64,000 nucleotides of DNA from Flavobacteriaceae bacterium D16 (GCA_021295155.1 JAJTJC010000036.1:1271690-1335689); one strand, 5' to 3'; counted from the stretch's first letter, positions 7,268 to 16,732 are shown. The notes: a model not told the origin generated them from the letters alone. Numbers and translations are program-made.

Positions 7268-10200
7268 ATGAAAGCAACGGCAACATCTCTGGACACTATA
7301 CATATCCCGGGTTTTACCACAGCAAGTGGTAGTACCGGGGATATTCAACTTTCCTATCAACTTTTTGGGAAACCCCTGCATACGGCCCCGGTTGTGCTGG
7401 TTAACCATGCCCTTACAGGGAATTCTCATGTGGCGGGGTCCACAGGGTGGTGGTCCGCATTGATCGGAAAAGGGAAATGTATAGATACCGAACGATATAC
7501 CGTATTGTGTTTTAATATTCCGGGTAATGGCTATGACGGTTTTGTGATCGACAATTACAAAGATTTCATAGCCCGCGATATCGCCCGATTATTTCTGATG
7601 GGATTGAAACATCTGGGTATCCAAAAATTATTTGCCATGATAGGAGGCTCCCTGGGAGGCGGTTTGGCCTGGGAAATGGCTGCACTAAACCCTGAACTGA
7701 CTGAGCATCTGATCCCTGTGGCCTCTGACTGGAAGTCTACGGACTGGCTTATTGCCAATTGTCAGATACAGGAACAATTTTTGGTCAATTCCAATCAACC
7801 GGTCCATGATGCGCGTATGCATGCCATGCTGTGCTATAGAACCCCGGAGTCTTTCAAACAGCGTTTTAAGCGGAGTACTAATGAGGAATTACAGGTATTC
7901 AATGTGGAGAGCTGGCTGATACACCATGGTAAAAAGCTACAGGAGCGGTTTCAGCTTTCGGCTTATAAGCTGACCAATCAGTTGCTTAAAACCATCGACA
8001 TTACCCGTAAGGGTGAAGAAGCCTTTTTAAGACTTCAGGAAAGTGATACCCATATCCATATTATAGGGGTAGATTCCGATCTTTTTTTCTCGGCTAATGA
8101 AAACCGGGAAACCTACAGGCAATTGGCCAGAGCAAAGAGCAATGTGACCTATGGGGAAATCCGCTCGGTACATGGCCATGATGCCTTTTTAATGGAGTTT
8201 GGCCAGTTGGAGCATTTGCTTAACCCCATCTTCAATCCGGAAAATTGTGAGAGTCGATGGAAGATATTAAAATTCGGAGGCAAATCCTTATCAAACGGAA
8301 ATGGTGTCAATCGCGTGCTTGAAATAATTGAGCAAAAAGTAGCTGATGGGGAAAGTATTGCGGTGGTGTTGTCTGCCAGGGAAAAAGCCACAGATCAATT
8401 GGAAGAATTACTTCAGTTGGCGGCCAATGGGGAGGATTACCAGGAGCATTTAAATGGTTTTAAAGAGTACCAGCAGAATGGACAAGCCCAGGTAGATCTA
8501 TCTGTCGAATTCGGTGAATTGGCCAGATTACTTGAAGGGGTAGCCCTTCTTGGCGATTACAGTGCCCGGATTAAGGACCAGGTGCTTGCCCAGGGGGAAC
8601 TGATTTCGGTTAAAATGATAGCTGAATTGCTAAATTCCAGAGGTGTTCTGGCTGAGGTGTTGGATTCGCGGAAGCTGATCAAAACTGATGGCACCTTTGG
8701 CGATGCTAAATTGATCGAGCCTTTATCCAGGGCGTATACCGAGACCGAATTTAGTGCCCTGCCTCCAAACTGCGTACCTCTGGTAACCGGATTTATTGCC
8801 TCTACCAAAGCTGGAGAAACAACTACACTTGGAAGAAACGGAAGTAATTACACAGCAGCCTTAATTGCCAATTTTCTGGATGCAGAAGAATTACAGAACT
8901 ACACCCATGTAGACGGGATTTATACGGCCAACCCCGAGTTGGTAACGGATGCTCGGAAAATTAAACAGCTCTCCTATGAAGAAGCCAATGAGTTGGCCAA
9001 TTTCGGAACCAGCATTTTACATGCCAAAACCATCATTCCACTGTTGGAAAAAAATATCCCTTTACGGATACTGAATACGTTTAACAATGACAATGAAGGG
9101 ACCCGTATTAGTTCAGAAACGGAGGAAGAAGGCATTAAGGCAATCTCGGTAATTGATGATGAAGCGTTAATCGTGTTGGAGGGAAGAGGTCTGCTGGGAA
9201 AAGTAGGCGTAGATGCCCGGATATTCGGCACGTTAAGCCAATATGGTATTAGCGTAAGCATTATTTCACAAGGTTCTTCAGAACGTGGTATAGGACTGGT
9301 TGTCAAGGCTAAACAGGCAGATCTTGCAAAGGAAGCCCTCACGCGTGCGTTTCAGGATGATTTTCAAACTCGAGATATCAGCGCCGTAAGCATTTACCGC
9401 GATGTGGCTATAGTATCGATAGTAGGGATTGAACTGGGGAGCTTTCACAAACCTTTTAATACACTGATCAAAAATCAAATTCAACCCTTACTTTTCAACA
9501 ATTCCGTGACAGGAAATAATGTGGGTCTGGTAGTACATAAGTCGGACTTGCACAAAGCCCTGAACGTAATACACGGTCAGATTTTTGGGATTAATAAAAA
9601 AATAAACCTGGCAATTTTTGGCCACGGACAGGTAGGAGGGGCCCTTATTGATCAGCTCCTGGAATCTGTAGAAAGTATTGAAAAGCGCAAAGGCATTCAT
9701 TTAAACATCTTTGCCCTGGCTAATTCCAGAAAAGTGCTTTTGAATAAGTCCGGTATTAGTGGAAACTGGAAGTCCGAATTAAACCAGGCAGGTGAACCTT
9801 ATTCCGTCCATGATGTTGTGGCCTATGCACAAAGGAATCATCTGGAGAATCTGATTGCCGTGGACAATACCGCCAGTACAGCCTTTGTGGAATGTTATTC
9901 TGATTTATTGCAGGGTGGTTTTGATTTGGTTTCATCCAATAAAATAGCCAACACCCTTTCGTATGATTTCTATACAAATTTGAGACAGGAACTTAAGGAA
10001 TATCAGAAATCGTACCTCTATGAAACGAATGTGGGGGCAGGATTACCACTGATAGATACTATTAAATTGCTGCATTTGTCAGGTGAAAATATTACCGGTA
10101 TTAAAGGAGTTTTTTCGGGATCACTAAGTTATATCTTCAATACCTTATCAGATTCAGATCTTCCTTTTTCAGCCATTGTGGCCAAAGCGAAATCATTGGG

Positions 10201-10672
10201 CTATACCGAACCTGATCCCCGTGAAGACCTTTCCGGTAATGATGTGGGACGTAAATTGCTGGTTCTGGCACGCGAACTGGATTTGCAAAATGAGTTTGAT
10301 GAGATCAGCATTGAAAACCTGATTCCGGAAGATATGCGGAATTTATCCCTGGAAGAATTCACCCAGGCCCTGCCAAAGCTTGATCCTGTATTTCAAAAAC
10401 TTAAGGACGAGCTAAAGCCAGGTTATGTGTTGCGCTATGTAGGGGAATTGAAAGGCGATTTACAAAAGAATAAAGGCAAGTTGGAAGTAAAGTTGATTTC
10501 CACCCCCAGGAACAGTACCCTGGGCCAGGTGCAGGGATCTGATTCCCTGATTGAAATCTTTATGGAGTCCTATGGCGCCCAACCACTGATCATCCAGGGG
10601 GCAGGAGCAGGGGCCTTGGTTACGGCACGTGGGGTGTTTGGTGATATCTTACGAATAGCGGAGAAACTTTAG
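7268..10672 (+). CDS. Trifunctional homoserine O-acetyltransferase - aspartokinase - homoserine dehydrogenase
   Basis: 1134 residues with three domains. Residues 1 to about 325 are a MetX-like alpha/beta hydrolase with nucleophile Ser128 in GGSLGGG, Asp271 in VDSDLFF and His304 in GHDAF, the complete acetyltransferase triad. Residues ~331-775 are an aspartokinase domain beginning KFGGKS (335-340) with ACT-like repeats. Residues ~778-1134 are homoserine dehydrogenase, with the NAD(P) motif FGHGQVGG and ETNVGAGLPLIDTI, GSLSYIFN and GYTEPDPREDLSG. The kinase domain departs from the norm: KFGGT becomes KFGGK, the GSD of GRNGSD is GSN (Asn527), and TDVDG is THVDG (His547), so kinase activity is doubtful. 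The product supplies O-acetylhomoserine to metY/metZ on either side. The fusion seems continuous, with no frameshift. Confidence 0.92.
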   Translation: MKATATSLDTIHIPGFTTASGSTGDIQLSYQLFGKPLHTAPVVLVNHALTGNSHVAGSTGWWSALIGKGKCIDTERYTVLCFNIPGNGYDGFVIDNYKDFIARDIARLFLMGLKHLGIQKLFAMIGGSLGGGLAWEMAALNPELTEHLIPVASDWKSTDWLIANCQIQEQFLVNSNQPVHDARMHAMLCYRTPESFKQRFKRSTNEELQVFNVESWLIHHGKKLQERFQLSAYKLTNQLLKTIDITRKGEEAFLRLQESDTHIHIIGVDSDLFFSANENRETYRQLARAKSNVTYGEIRSVHGHDAFLMEFGQLEHLLNPIFNPENCESRWKILKFGGKSLSNGNGVNRVLEIIEQKVADGESIAVVLSAREKATDQLEELLQLAANGEDYQEHLNGFKEYQQNGQAQVDLSVEFGELARLLEGVALLGDYSARIKDQVLAQGELISVKMIAELLNSRGVLAEVLDSRKLIKTDGTFGDAKLIEPLSRAYTETEFSALPPNCVPLVTGFIASTKAGETTTLGRNGSNYTAALIANFLDAEELQNYTHVDGIYTANPELVTDARKIKQLSYEEANELANFGTSILHAKTIIPLLEKNIPLRILNTFNNDNEGTRISSETEEEGIKAISVIDDEALIVLEGRGLLGKVGVDARIFGTLSQYGISVSIISQGSSERGIGLVVKAKQADLAKEALTRAFQDDFQTRDISAVSIYRDVAIVSIVGIELGSFHKPFNTLIKNQIQPLLFNNSVTGNNVGLVVHKSDLHKALNVIHGQIFGINKKINLAIFGHGQVGGALIDQLLESVESIEKRKGIHLNIFALANSRKVLLNKSGISGNWKSELNQAGEPYSVHDVVAYAQRNHLENLIAVDNTASTAFVECYSDLLQGGFDLVSSNKIANTLSYDFYTNLRQELKEYQKSYLYETNVGAGLPLIDTIKLLHLSGENITGIKGVFSGSLSYIFNTLSDSDLPFSAIVAKAKSLGYTEPDPREDLSGNDVGRKLLVLARELDLQNEFDEISIENLIPEDMRNLSLEEFTQALPKLDPVFQKLKDELKPGYVLRYVGELKGDLQKNKGKLEVKLISTPRNSTLGQVQGSDSLIEIFMESYGAQPLIIQGAGAGALVTARGVFGDILRIAEKL

Positions 10673-10682
10673 AAAGCTTTTT

Positions 10683-11873
10683 ATGAAGGAAAAGACTTCT
10701 TTAAACAGAAGAGTAGAGACCGAAGCAGTTCGGATACAGGCAGAAAGGACTCAATTTCAGGAACATTCTGTGCCCATGTATCTTACCTCCAGTTTTGTCT
10801 TTGAGGATGCTGAGGATATGCGTGCTTCCTTCGCGGAAGAGATCGATCGAAATATTTACAGTCGATATTCCAATCCCAATTCTACCGAATTCATAGACAA
10901 GGTTTGTGCCATGGAGGGGGCCGAGGCAGGGTTTGCTTTTGCATCGGGGATGGCAGCCGTATTTTCAACATTTGCTGCGCTGCTTGAGGGAGGAGATCAT
11001 GTATTGGCTGCCCAAAGCATTTTTGGATCAACACATAGCTTATTCTCTCAGGTTTTTCCAAAATGGGATATTCATCATGATTATTTTAAGATTGATGAGC
11101 TGGAAACTATCGAAAGTCTGGTAACCCCCAAAACCAAAATGATCTATGCAGAGACCCCAACCAATCCCGGGGTGGATATACTGGACCTGGAAAAACTAGG
11201 CAGGATAGCAAAAAAACACGGGCTTTTACTGTTGATTGATAATTGTTTTGCCAGCCCCTATTTGCAGCAACCCATAAGGTTTGGGGCAGATCTGGTAATT
11301 CATTCGGGAACCAAGCTTATGGATGGCCAGGGCAGGGTTCTTGCCGGAGTAACAGTGGGTCGTGCAGATCTGATAGACCGGATTTACAGATTTGCCAGGA
11401 TCACGGGTCCTGCACTTTCTCCTTTTAATGCCTGGGTGCTTTCAAAAAGTATGGAAACATTAGCGGTACGTGTGGATCGTCACTGCGAAAATGCCTTGCA
11501 GCTAGCCCAATTTCTGGAAGGTCATCCTAAAGTGGAACAGGTGAAGTATCCTTTTCTTAAATCACACCCCCAATATGAAGTAGCTCGGAAACAGATGAAA
11601 GCCGGGGGTTGTGTGGTGGCTTTTACACTTAAGGGCGGACTGGAGTCCGGCCAACGTTTTTTTGATGCGATCAGGCTGTTAAGCCTGTCGGCTAATTTGG
11701 GTGATTCCAGAAGTATAGTTACCCATCCCGCATCCACTACACACAGTAAACTTTCAAAAGCAGAAAGGGAAGAGGCAGGAATTAGTGAAGGAATGGTAAG
11801 GATTTCTGTGGGCCTTGAACATATAGAAGATATCCTGCAGGATATCGCGCAGGCGCTGGATAAGGTCTGGTAG
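10683..11873 (+). CDS. PLP-dependent homoserine-ester sulfhydrylase (MetZ type) or cystathionine gamma-synthase
   Basis: 396 residues of the Cys/Met-metabolism PLP family. Key sites are SRYSNPNSTEF near residue 60, ASGMAAVFST near 92, and the PLP lysine in HSGTKLMDGQGRVLAG (Lys211). The DGQGRVLAG stretch after the lysine resembles O-succinylhomoserine sulfhydrylases (MetZ) more than cystathionine gamma-synthases. It begins 10 bases after the trifunctional gene, so the two are co-transcribed. With an acetyltransferase-type MetX next door, the true acyl donor may be O-acetylhomoserine; the sequence does not settle this, nor whether cysteine or sulfide is the second substrate. Confidence 0.85.
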   Translation: MKEKTSLNRRVETEAVRIQAERTQFQEHSVPMYLTSSFVFEDAEDMRASFAEEIDRNIYSRYSNPNSTEFIDKVCAMEGAEAGFAFASGMAAVFSTFAALLEGGDHVLAAQSIFGSTHSLFSQVFPKWDIHHDYFKIDELETIESLVTPKTKMIYAETPTNPGVDILDLEKLGRIAKKHGLLLLIDNCFASPYLQQPIRFGADLVIHSGTKLMDGQGRVLAGVTVGRADLIDRIYRFARITGPALSPFNAWVLSKSMETLAVRVDRHCENALQLAQFLEGHPKVEQVKYPFLKSHPQYEVARKQMKAGGCVVAFTLKGGLESGQRFFDAIRLLSLSANLGDSRSIVTHPASTTHSKLSKAEREEAGISEGMVRISVGLEHIEDILQDIAQALDKVW

Positions 11874-11894
11874 TATACCTCAGTCGATTTTAAT

Positions 11895-11902
11895 TATCTT
11901 TA
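11895..11902 (+). promoter_or_regulatory. Possible -7 element directly before the Rrf2 gene
   Basis: TATCTTTA, one mismatch from TAnnTTTG, ends 4 bases before the GTG start. If used, the transcript would be nearly leaderless. No matching -33 box is seen, and read-through from metZ (33-base gap) is an alternative. Confidence 0.3.
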
Positions 11903-11906
11903 AACC

Positions 11907-12323
11907 GTGCTATCCAAGAAAACAAAATACGGAATAAAGGCCCTTGCTTTCCTGGCTTCAAAAGAAGACCGGGAACCGATCCAGATAATAGAAATTGCCA
12001 GACACGAGAACATCTCCCGGAAGTTTTTGGAAAGTATTTTGCTCACCCTGAGAAAAGCCGGAATACTGGGTTCCAAAAAAGGAAAAGGAGGTGGGTATTA
12101 CTTGTTTAAGGCCCCGGAGGAAATACCAATGACCGCGGTGATGCGGGTATTGGAAGGGCCCATTGCCATGATTCCCTGTGTAAGCCTCAATTTCTATGAA
12201 AAATGCGACGATTGCCCGGATGAGCACGGCTGTGCGGTTCACAAACTAATGATAGCTGTACGCGATAGTGCTCTGGAGGTATACAGGAATACTACGCTTG
12301 CAGATATAATCCGGCTTCGCTGA
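11907..12323 (+). CDS. Rrf2-family transcriptional regulator
   Basis: 138 residues, typical length. The N-terminal winged helix starts MLSKKTKYGIKALAFLA (GTG start) and contains the recognition region ISRKFLESILLTLRKAG, followed by the wing GSKKGKGGGYYL. The C-terminal half holds four cysteines (one in MIPC, two in KCDDC, one in HGC), arranged C-x10-C-x2-C-x5-C. This suggests a redox or metal/Fe-S sensing site, but the spacing is not that of IscR. It lies 33 bases after metZ, between two SAM-riboswitch units, so a role in sulfur or methionine control, like that of the Rrf2 relative CymR, is a reasonable guess. Confidence 0.9.
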   Translation: MLSKKTKYGIKALAFLASKEDREPIQIIEIARHENISRKFLESILLTLRKAGILGSKKGKGGGYYLFKAPEEIPMTAVMRVLEGPIAMIPCVSLNFYEKCDDCPDEHGCAVHKLMIAVRDSALEVYRNTTLADIIRLR

Positions 12324-12346
12324 TCCGAATACCAATACGACCGCCG

Positions 12347-12363
12347 CGGATTCTAAAAATCCG
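12347..12363. other. Small hairpin after the Rrf2 gene
   Basis: CGGATT / AATCCG with a 5-base loop, no T-run. It may be the 3' end of the Rrf2 transcript or chance. Nothing else was recognised before the next promoter. Confidence 0.25.
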
Positions 12364-12372
12364 TAGAAATCC

Positions 12373-12403
12373 TTGTATATCCAGTACAGGTACATTTTCT
12401 TTG
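12373..12403 (+). promoter_or_regulatory. Candidate promoter of the metH operon
   Basis: TTG (12373-12375), 20 bases, then TTTCTTTG (12396-12403), one mismatch from TAnnTTTG. The start would fall close to 12410, about 17 bases before the riboswitch. Confidence 0.45.
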
Positions 12404-12426
12404 CAGGAGTTCCTAATTAAATTGGC

Positions 12427-12529
12427 TAGTTATCAAGAAAGGTGGAGGGAATAGACCCGGTGAAACCTTAGCAACCCTTTCCCGGTAAAGAAGGTGCTAC
12501 ATTCTATCCTTAAATGGAATAGATAACGA
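12427..12529 (+). promoter_or_regulatory. SAM-I riboswitch (S-box) upstream of metH
   Basis: Second copy of the S-box core: TATCAAGAAAGGTGGAGGGA, then TGAAACC, AGCAACC and GGTGCTAC. P1 is GTTATC (12429-12434) with GATAAC (12522-12527). The first ~50 bases are almost identical to the copy at 5702, pointing to a recent duplication or strong constraint. A GAAAAAG/CTTTTTC pairing follows (12528-12551 region) and could be part of the expression platform. Confidence 0.95.
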
Positions 12530-12586
12530 AAAAGATATCCCCCGGGACTCCCTTTTTCTTGATTCCGATGCATTGAAAGGAGATAT

Positions 12587-13594
12587 ATGCCTATGCAATC
12601 CATTTATGATTTACTTGAGAAACGAATTCTTGTACTGGATGGCGCCATGGGCACTATGTTGCAGCGCTATAAGTTCACCGAGGATGATTTTCGGGGAGAC
12701 CGATTTAAAGACTGGCCCTGTGCACTGCAAGGCAATAACGACCTGTTGAGTCTTACCCAACCGGAAGCTATTGAAGAAGTACATCGCCTATACCTCGAAG
12801 CAGGGGCCGATATAATTGAGACCAATACCTTCTCTGCTACCGCTATCGCAATGGCCGATTATCAGATGGAAGCGATAGTTCCTGAAATGAACTATGAATC
12901 GGCTCGAATCGCCAGCAAAGTGGCTGCAGAATTTACTACAAAGAATCCGGATAAACCGCGATTTGTAGCAGGTAGTATGGGGCCTACGAATAAGACGGCA
13001 AGCATGTCTCCGGATGTAAATGATCCCGGTTACAGGGCCACAAGCTTTGCAGAATTGAAAGATGCCTACGGGGAGCAGGCCAAGTCCCTGATAAAAGGCG
13101 GAGCAGACCTTTTGTTGGTAGAAACGGTTTTTGATACCCTGAATGCCAAAGCAGCCCTTTTTGCCATAGCAGAATTAAAAGAAGAACTACAGATTGATTT
13201 CCCGGTCATGGTCAGTGGCACCATCACGGATGCCTCCGGACGTACCTTGTCTGGTCAGACTGCAGAGGCTTTTTTGATCTCGGTGTCGCACCTTCCACTC
13301 TTATCTGTAGGATTCAATTGCGCCCTCGGGGCAAGTCAGCTTACACCACACCTCCAGGTGCTGTCAGATAAATCGGTTTTTGCCATATCTGCCCATCCAA
13401 ACGCTGGATTACCTAATGCCTTTGGAGCTTATGATCAAACACCTGAACAAATGGCAGATCAGATCAGGGAATATTTGGAAAAAGGTTTGGTAAATATCGT
13501 AGGCGGTTGTTGCGGGACTACTCCGGACCATATACACGCGATTGCTGAATTGGTGAAGGAATATGAGCCAAGGGCTTTGACAGTGAGTCGTTGA
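12587..13594 (+). CDS. metH: Methionine synthase, homocysteine-binding module (split MetH part 1)
   Basis: 335 residues corresponding to the N-terminal homocysteine S-methyltransferase domain of cobalamin-dependent MetH. The start [12 protein letters not shown] is the canonical beginning. The zinc and homocysteine site is intact, with one Cys in VGFNCALG near residue 243 and two in [11 protein letters not shown] near residue 308. The rest of MetH is encoded separately from 14018. Splitting MetH after this module is a functional break, since both pieces are whole domains, so this is not a frameshifted gene. It lies just after a SAM-I riboswitch, so SAM should repress it. Confidence 0.93.
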   Translation: MPMQSIYDLLEKRILVLDGAMGTMLQRYKFTEDDFRGDRFKDWPCALQGNNDLLSLTQPEAIEEVHRLYLEAGADIIETNTFSATAIAMADYQMEAIVPEMNYESARIASKVAAEFTTKNPDKPRFVAGSMGPTNKTASMSPDVNDPGYRATSFAELKDAYGEQAKSLIKGGADLLLVETVFDTLNAKAALFAIAELKEELQIDFPVMVSGTITDASGRTLSGQTAEAFLISVSHLPLLSVGFNCALGASQLTPHLQVLSDKSVFAISAHPNAGLPNAFGAYDQTPEQMADQIREYLEKGLVNIVGGCCGTTPDHIHAIAELVKEYEPRALTVSR

Positions 13595-13600
13595 TTGTAT

Positions 13601-13640
13601 CTGGTTGTTGGTTGTTGGTTGATGGATGATGATTGCTAAT
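13601..13640 (+). repeat. GTTG-rich repeat upstream of the four-helix-bundle gene
   Basis: Tandem GGTTGTT units grading into GATG units and ending ATTGCT, in the gap between metH part 1 and the inserted gene. It aligns without gaps to the reverse complement of 20281-20320 (about 28 of 37 positions by eye). Confidence 0.6.
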
Positions 13641-13667
13641 TACAGGATTTTGGTTTAGATAGGGGGC

Positions 13668-14018
13668 ATGGATTATAAGAAATTAGATGTTTGGGTTCAG
13701 ACCCGAAATTTGGTAAAAAATGTTTACGTTTTAACCAATGGTTTTCCGAAAATCGAACAGTTTGCACTAACCTCTCAGATTCGAAGATGCGTAATATCGA
13801 TATCGTCAAATATTGCTGAGGGATGTGGTAGGGGAACTAATCGGGAAACGATTCACTTTTTGCATATTGCCAGAGGGTCTCTTTTTGAGCTCGAAACGCA
13901 GTTGATATTAGCAAAAGACTTAAACTATCTAACCGATGATTCTCAATATATTCATCTGGAAATCGAGAGGACAAAAAAATTATTGAACGGCTTTATTAAG
14001 TATTTTAAAAAACTGTAA
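13668..14018 (+). CDS. Four-helix-bundle protein (23S rRNA intervening-sequence protein family)
   Basis: 116 residues of the S23/IVP family, recognised from [16 protein letters not shown] at the start, [20 protein letters not shown] in the middle (the family signature SIxSNIAEG) and the C-terminal helix [15 protein letters not shown]. Members form compact four-helix bundles; some are encoded in insertions within 23S rRNA genes, and their function is not known. Here the gene sits between the two halves of metH, preceded by a GTTG-rich repeat, and its stop overlaps the start of metH part 2 (TAATG), so it is translationally coupled to it. I see no logical link to methionine synthesis and read it as an insertion. 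Confidence 0.9.
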   Translation: MDYKKLDVWVQTRNLVKNVYVLTNGFPKIEQFALTSQIRRCVISISSNIAEGCGRGTNRETIHFLHIARGSLFELETQLILAKDLNYLTDDSQYIHLEIERTKKLLNGFIKYFKKL

Positions 14019-16732
14019 TGACCCTTGACCAGAAACCAGATACGATCAACGAAAAACGATACCTGCAGCTAAGCGGACTGGAACCCCTGGTGGTAACCCC
14101 AGAAAGCAATTTCATCAATGTAGGGGAGCGTACCAATGTTTCCGGTTCACGAAAATTTCTCAGGCTCATTAAAGAGGGAAACTATGCTGAGGCCCTGGAA
14201 GTAGCGCGGCATCAGGTAGAAGGCGGGGCCCAGGTTATAGATGTGAACATGGACGATGGCCTGATCGATGGTAAGGAAGCCATGGTCAGGTTTCTGAATT
14301 TGGTCATGGCCGAACCGGATATAGCCCGCGTACCGGTAATGATTGATAGTTCCAAATGGGAGATCATTGAAGCGGCCCTGCAGGTTGTTCAGGGAAAGTG
14401 TGTGGTAAATTCCATTAGCCTGAAGGAAGGAGAGGAAGAATTTGTCCGGCAGGCCAAATTGATCAAAAGATATGGTGCTGCGGTAATAATTATGGCCTTT
14501 GATGAGGTAGGGCAAGCCGACAATTACCAGCGTCGCATCGAGATAGCCAAACGCTCGTACGACATCCTGGTTAATAAGGTAAAATTCCTGCCGGAAGACA
14601 TTATTTTCGACCTTAATATCTTTCCTGTAGCCACGGGTATGGAAGAACATAGGCGTAATGCGCTTGATTTTATTGAGGCTACGGCCTGGGTCAGGCAAAA
14701 CCTTCCCTATTGTAGTGTAAGTGGCGGGGTAAGTAATGTATCTTTTAGTTTTCGTGGGAATACCGCAGTGCGGGAAGCCATGCATTCTGTCTTCCTTTAC
14801 CATGCCATCAAGGCCGGGATGAACATGGGGATTGTAAATCCCGCTCTTTTGGAGGTTTATGACGATATTCCAAAAGACCTTCTGGAACATGTGGAAGATG
14901 TGATCCTGGATCGTAAGCCAGATGCCACGGAACGCTTGCTGAGTTTTGCCGAAACGGTCACGGGCAAATCAAAGGAAAGGAAAGCAGACCTAAGCTGGCG
15001 TGAAGAGCCTTTGCAGAGTCGGATAACCCGCGCATTGGTAAAGGGGATTGACCAATTCATAGTAGAAGATGTGGAAGAAGCTCGTCAGGTGGTGGCCAAA
15101 CCCATACAGGTGATTGAAGGACATTTGATGGAGGGGATGAATGTTGTAGGGGACCTGTTTGGCAGCGGGAAAATGTTTTTGCCCCAGGTGGTCAAATCTG
15201 CACGCGTAATGAAAAAGGCAGTGGCTTACTTACTTCCCTATATTGAAGAGGATAAAGACCAAGATACCAGGTCAGCAGGAAAGATCCTTATGGCAACCGT
15301 TAAGGGAGATGTCCACGATATCGGCAAGAACATAGTTAGCGTTGTCCTGGGCTGTAATAATTATGAAATCGTCGACCTGGGCGTAATGGTGCCTCCTGAA
15401 AAGATTTTACAAAAGGCAAGAGAGGAACAGGTAGATATGATTGGGCTGAGCGGCCTGATAACACCTTCACTGGATGAAATGGTTTTCCTGGCCAAGGAAA
15501 TGGAAAGGCAGGAGTTTTCAGTCCCCCTGCTTATTGGAGGGGCCACTACGAGTAAGGCCCATACCGCTGTGAAGATCGCTCCGCATTACAAAGGATCGGT
15601 GGTACACGTCAATGACGCTTCAAGGGCAGTCACCGTAGTAGGAGACCTGCTTCAGGAGGAAACATCGGATGCTTATAAATCCCGAATCAAAACCGATTAC
15701 GAAATCTTCAGGAATAAATTCCTGGATCGGGCAAAAGTGAAGACCTATGTCAGCCTGGAATCTGCAAGGGCAAATAAGATGAAGATCGAATGGCGAGCTG
15801 ATAGGATCCATAAACCGCAAAATTTAGGGACTCAGGTCTGGAACGACTTTGATTTGAGTCATTTGGAAGCTTATATAGACTGGACGCCCTTTTTCAGGAG
15901 TTGGGATTTACACGGAAAATATCCCGCAATACTAGAGGATTCAATTGTGGGCGAACAAGCTTCTGAACTATATGTTGATGCTAGAGCAATGCTGAACAGG
16001 ATATTCGAAGAGAAGTGGCTGGAAGGGAAAGCAGTTTTCGGTTTGTTTCCTGCGAATACAGTAAACGAGGACGATATTGAAGTGACCCCTAAACCTACCG
16101 CTGGAAAATCTGAATCGATATTATTCCACACCTTACGTCAGCAAACAGCTAAAAAAGAAGGAGTCCCCAATATAGCCCTGGCCGATTTTATTGCACCAAA
16201 GGAAAGCGGGATTCAGGACTATATAGGATGTTTTTGTGTTACTGCGGGATTTGGAACGGAGGAAAAAGCGAGAGAATTTGAACAGGATCACGATGACTAC
16301 AGCGCGATTATGCTAAAAGCTCTGGCAGACCGGCTTGCCGAGGCTTTTGCAGAATACCTGCATGAAAAAGTCCGTAGTGAATACTGGGGTTATGCGGCTA
16401 ACGAGAAACTCACCAACCAACAACTGATCAACGAAACCTATACGGGAATCCGACCAGCCCCGGGCTATCCGGCCTGCCCGGACCATTTGGAGAAAAAAAC
16501 GATCTGGGAGCTGCTTGGTGTTGAAGAGAATATAGGAGTTACCCTTACCGAAAATCTGGCCATGTGGCCAGCGGCCAGTGTAAGCGGGTATTATTTCGCA
16601 CATAAACAGGCCAGGTATTTTGGATTGGGAAAAATCAAGGAAGATCAACTTTCTGACTATGCCCGGCGCAAGGGTATTGATAAGGAAGAAGCCAAAAAAT
16701 GGTTGGCCCCTAATCTTGCAGAAAATGATTAA
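14018..16732 (+). CDS. metH: Methionine synthase, folate/cobalamin/activation modules (split MetH part 2)
   Basis: 904 residues. In order: a pterin-binding (methyl-folate) TIM barrel ([16 protein letters not shown] near residue 31), the cobalamin cap with the helix [20 protein letters not shown] near 370, and the B12-binding domain. The B12 domain carries the DxHxxG motif, with its cobalt-ligating His in [10 protein letters not shown] near 431, plus GLSGLITPS and GGATTSKAH. The C-terminal SAM-binding reactivation domain contains [12 protein letters not shown] near 810. Together with part 1 it rebuilds a full MetH that methylates homocysteine. It overlaps the four-helix-bundle gene by one base and is followed after 24 bases by metF, which supplies the methyl donor. 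Confidence 0.95.
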   Translation: MTLDQKPDTINEKRYLQLSGLEPLVVTPESNFINVGERTNVSGSRKFLRLIKEGNYAEALEVARHQVEGGAQVIDVNMDDGLIDGKEAMVRFLNLVMAEPDIARVPVMIDSSKWEIIEAALQVVQGKCVVNSISLKEGEEEFVRQAKLIKRYGAAVIIMAFDEVGQADNYQRRIEIAKRSYDILVNKVKFLPEDIIFDLNIFPVATGMEEHRRNALDFIEATAWVRQNLPYCSVSGGVSNVSFSFRGNTAVREAMHSVFLYHAIKAGMNMGIVNPALLEVYDDIPKDLLEHVEDVILDRKPDATERLLSFAETVTGKSKERKADLSWREEPLQSRITRALVKGIDQFIVEDVEEARQVVAKPIQVIEGHLMEGMNVVGDLFGSGKMFLPQVVKSARVMKKAVAYLLPYIEEDKDQDTRSAGKILMATVKGDVHDIGKNIVSVVLGCNNYEIVDLGVMVPPEKILQKAREEQVDMIGLSGLITPSLDEMVFLAKEMERQEFSVPLLIGGATTSKAHTAVKIAPHYKGSVVHVNDASRAVTVVGDLLQEETSDAYKSRIKTDYEIFRNKFLDRAKVKTYVSLESARANKMKIEWRADRIHKPQNLGTQVWNDFDLSHLEAYIDWTPFFRSWDLHGKYPAILEDSIVGEQASELYVDARAMLNRIFEEKWLEGKAVFGLFPANTVNEDDIEVTPKPTAGKSESILFHTLRQQTAKKEGVPNIALADFIAPKESGIQDYIGCFCVTAGFGTEEKAREFEQDHDDYSAIMLKALADRLAEAFAEYLHEKVRSEYWGYAANEKLTNQQLINETYTGIRPAPGYPACPDHLEKKTIWELLGVEENIGVTLTENLAMWPAASVSGYYFAHKQARYFGLGKIKEDQLSDYARRKGIDKEEAKKWLAPNLAEND

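Noticed and set aside
14147-14890. 247-residue open frame on the minus strand inside metH part 2
   Set aside because: It is a shadow of a clear enzyme gene, with no start context and no recognisable domain.
12587-16732. metH as a frameshifted or disrupted pseudogene
   Set aside because: Both pieces begin and end at domain boundaries with intact catalytic residues and separate starts, so it is a split gene, not a broken one.
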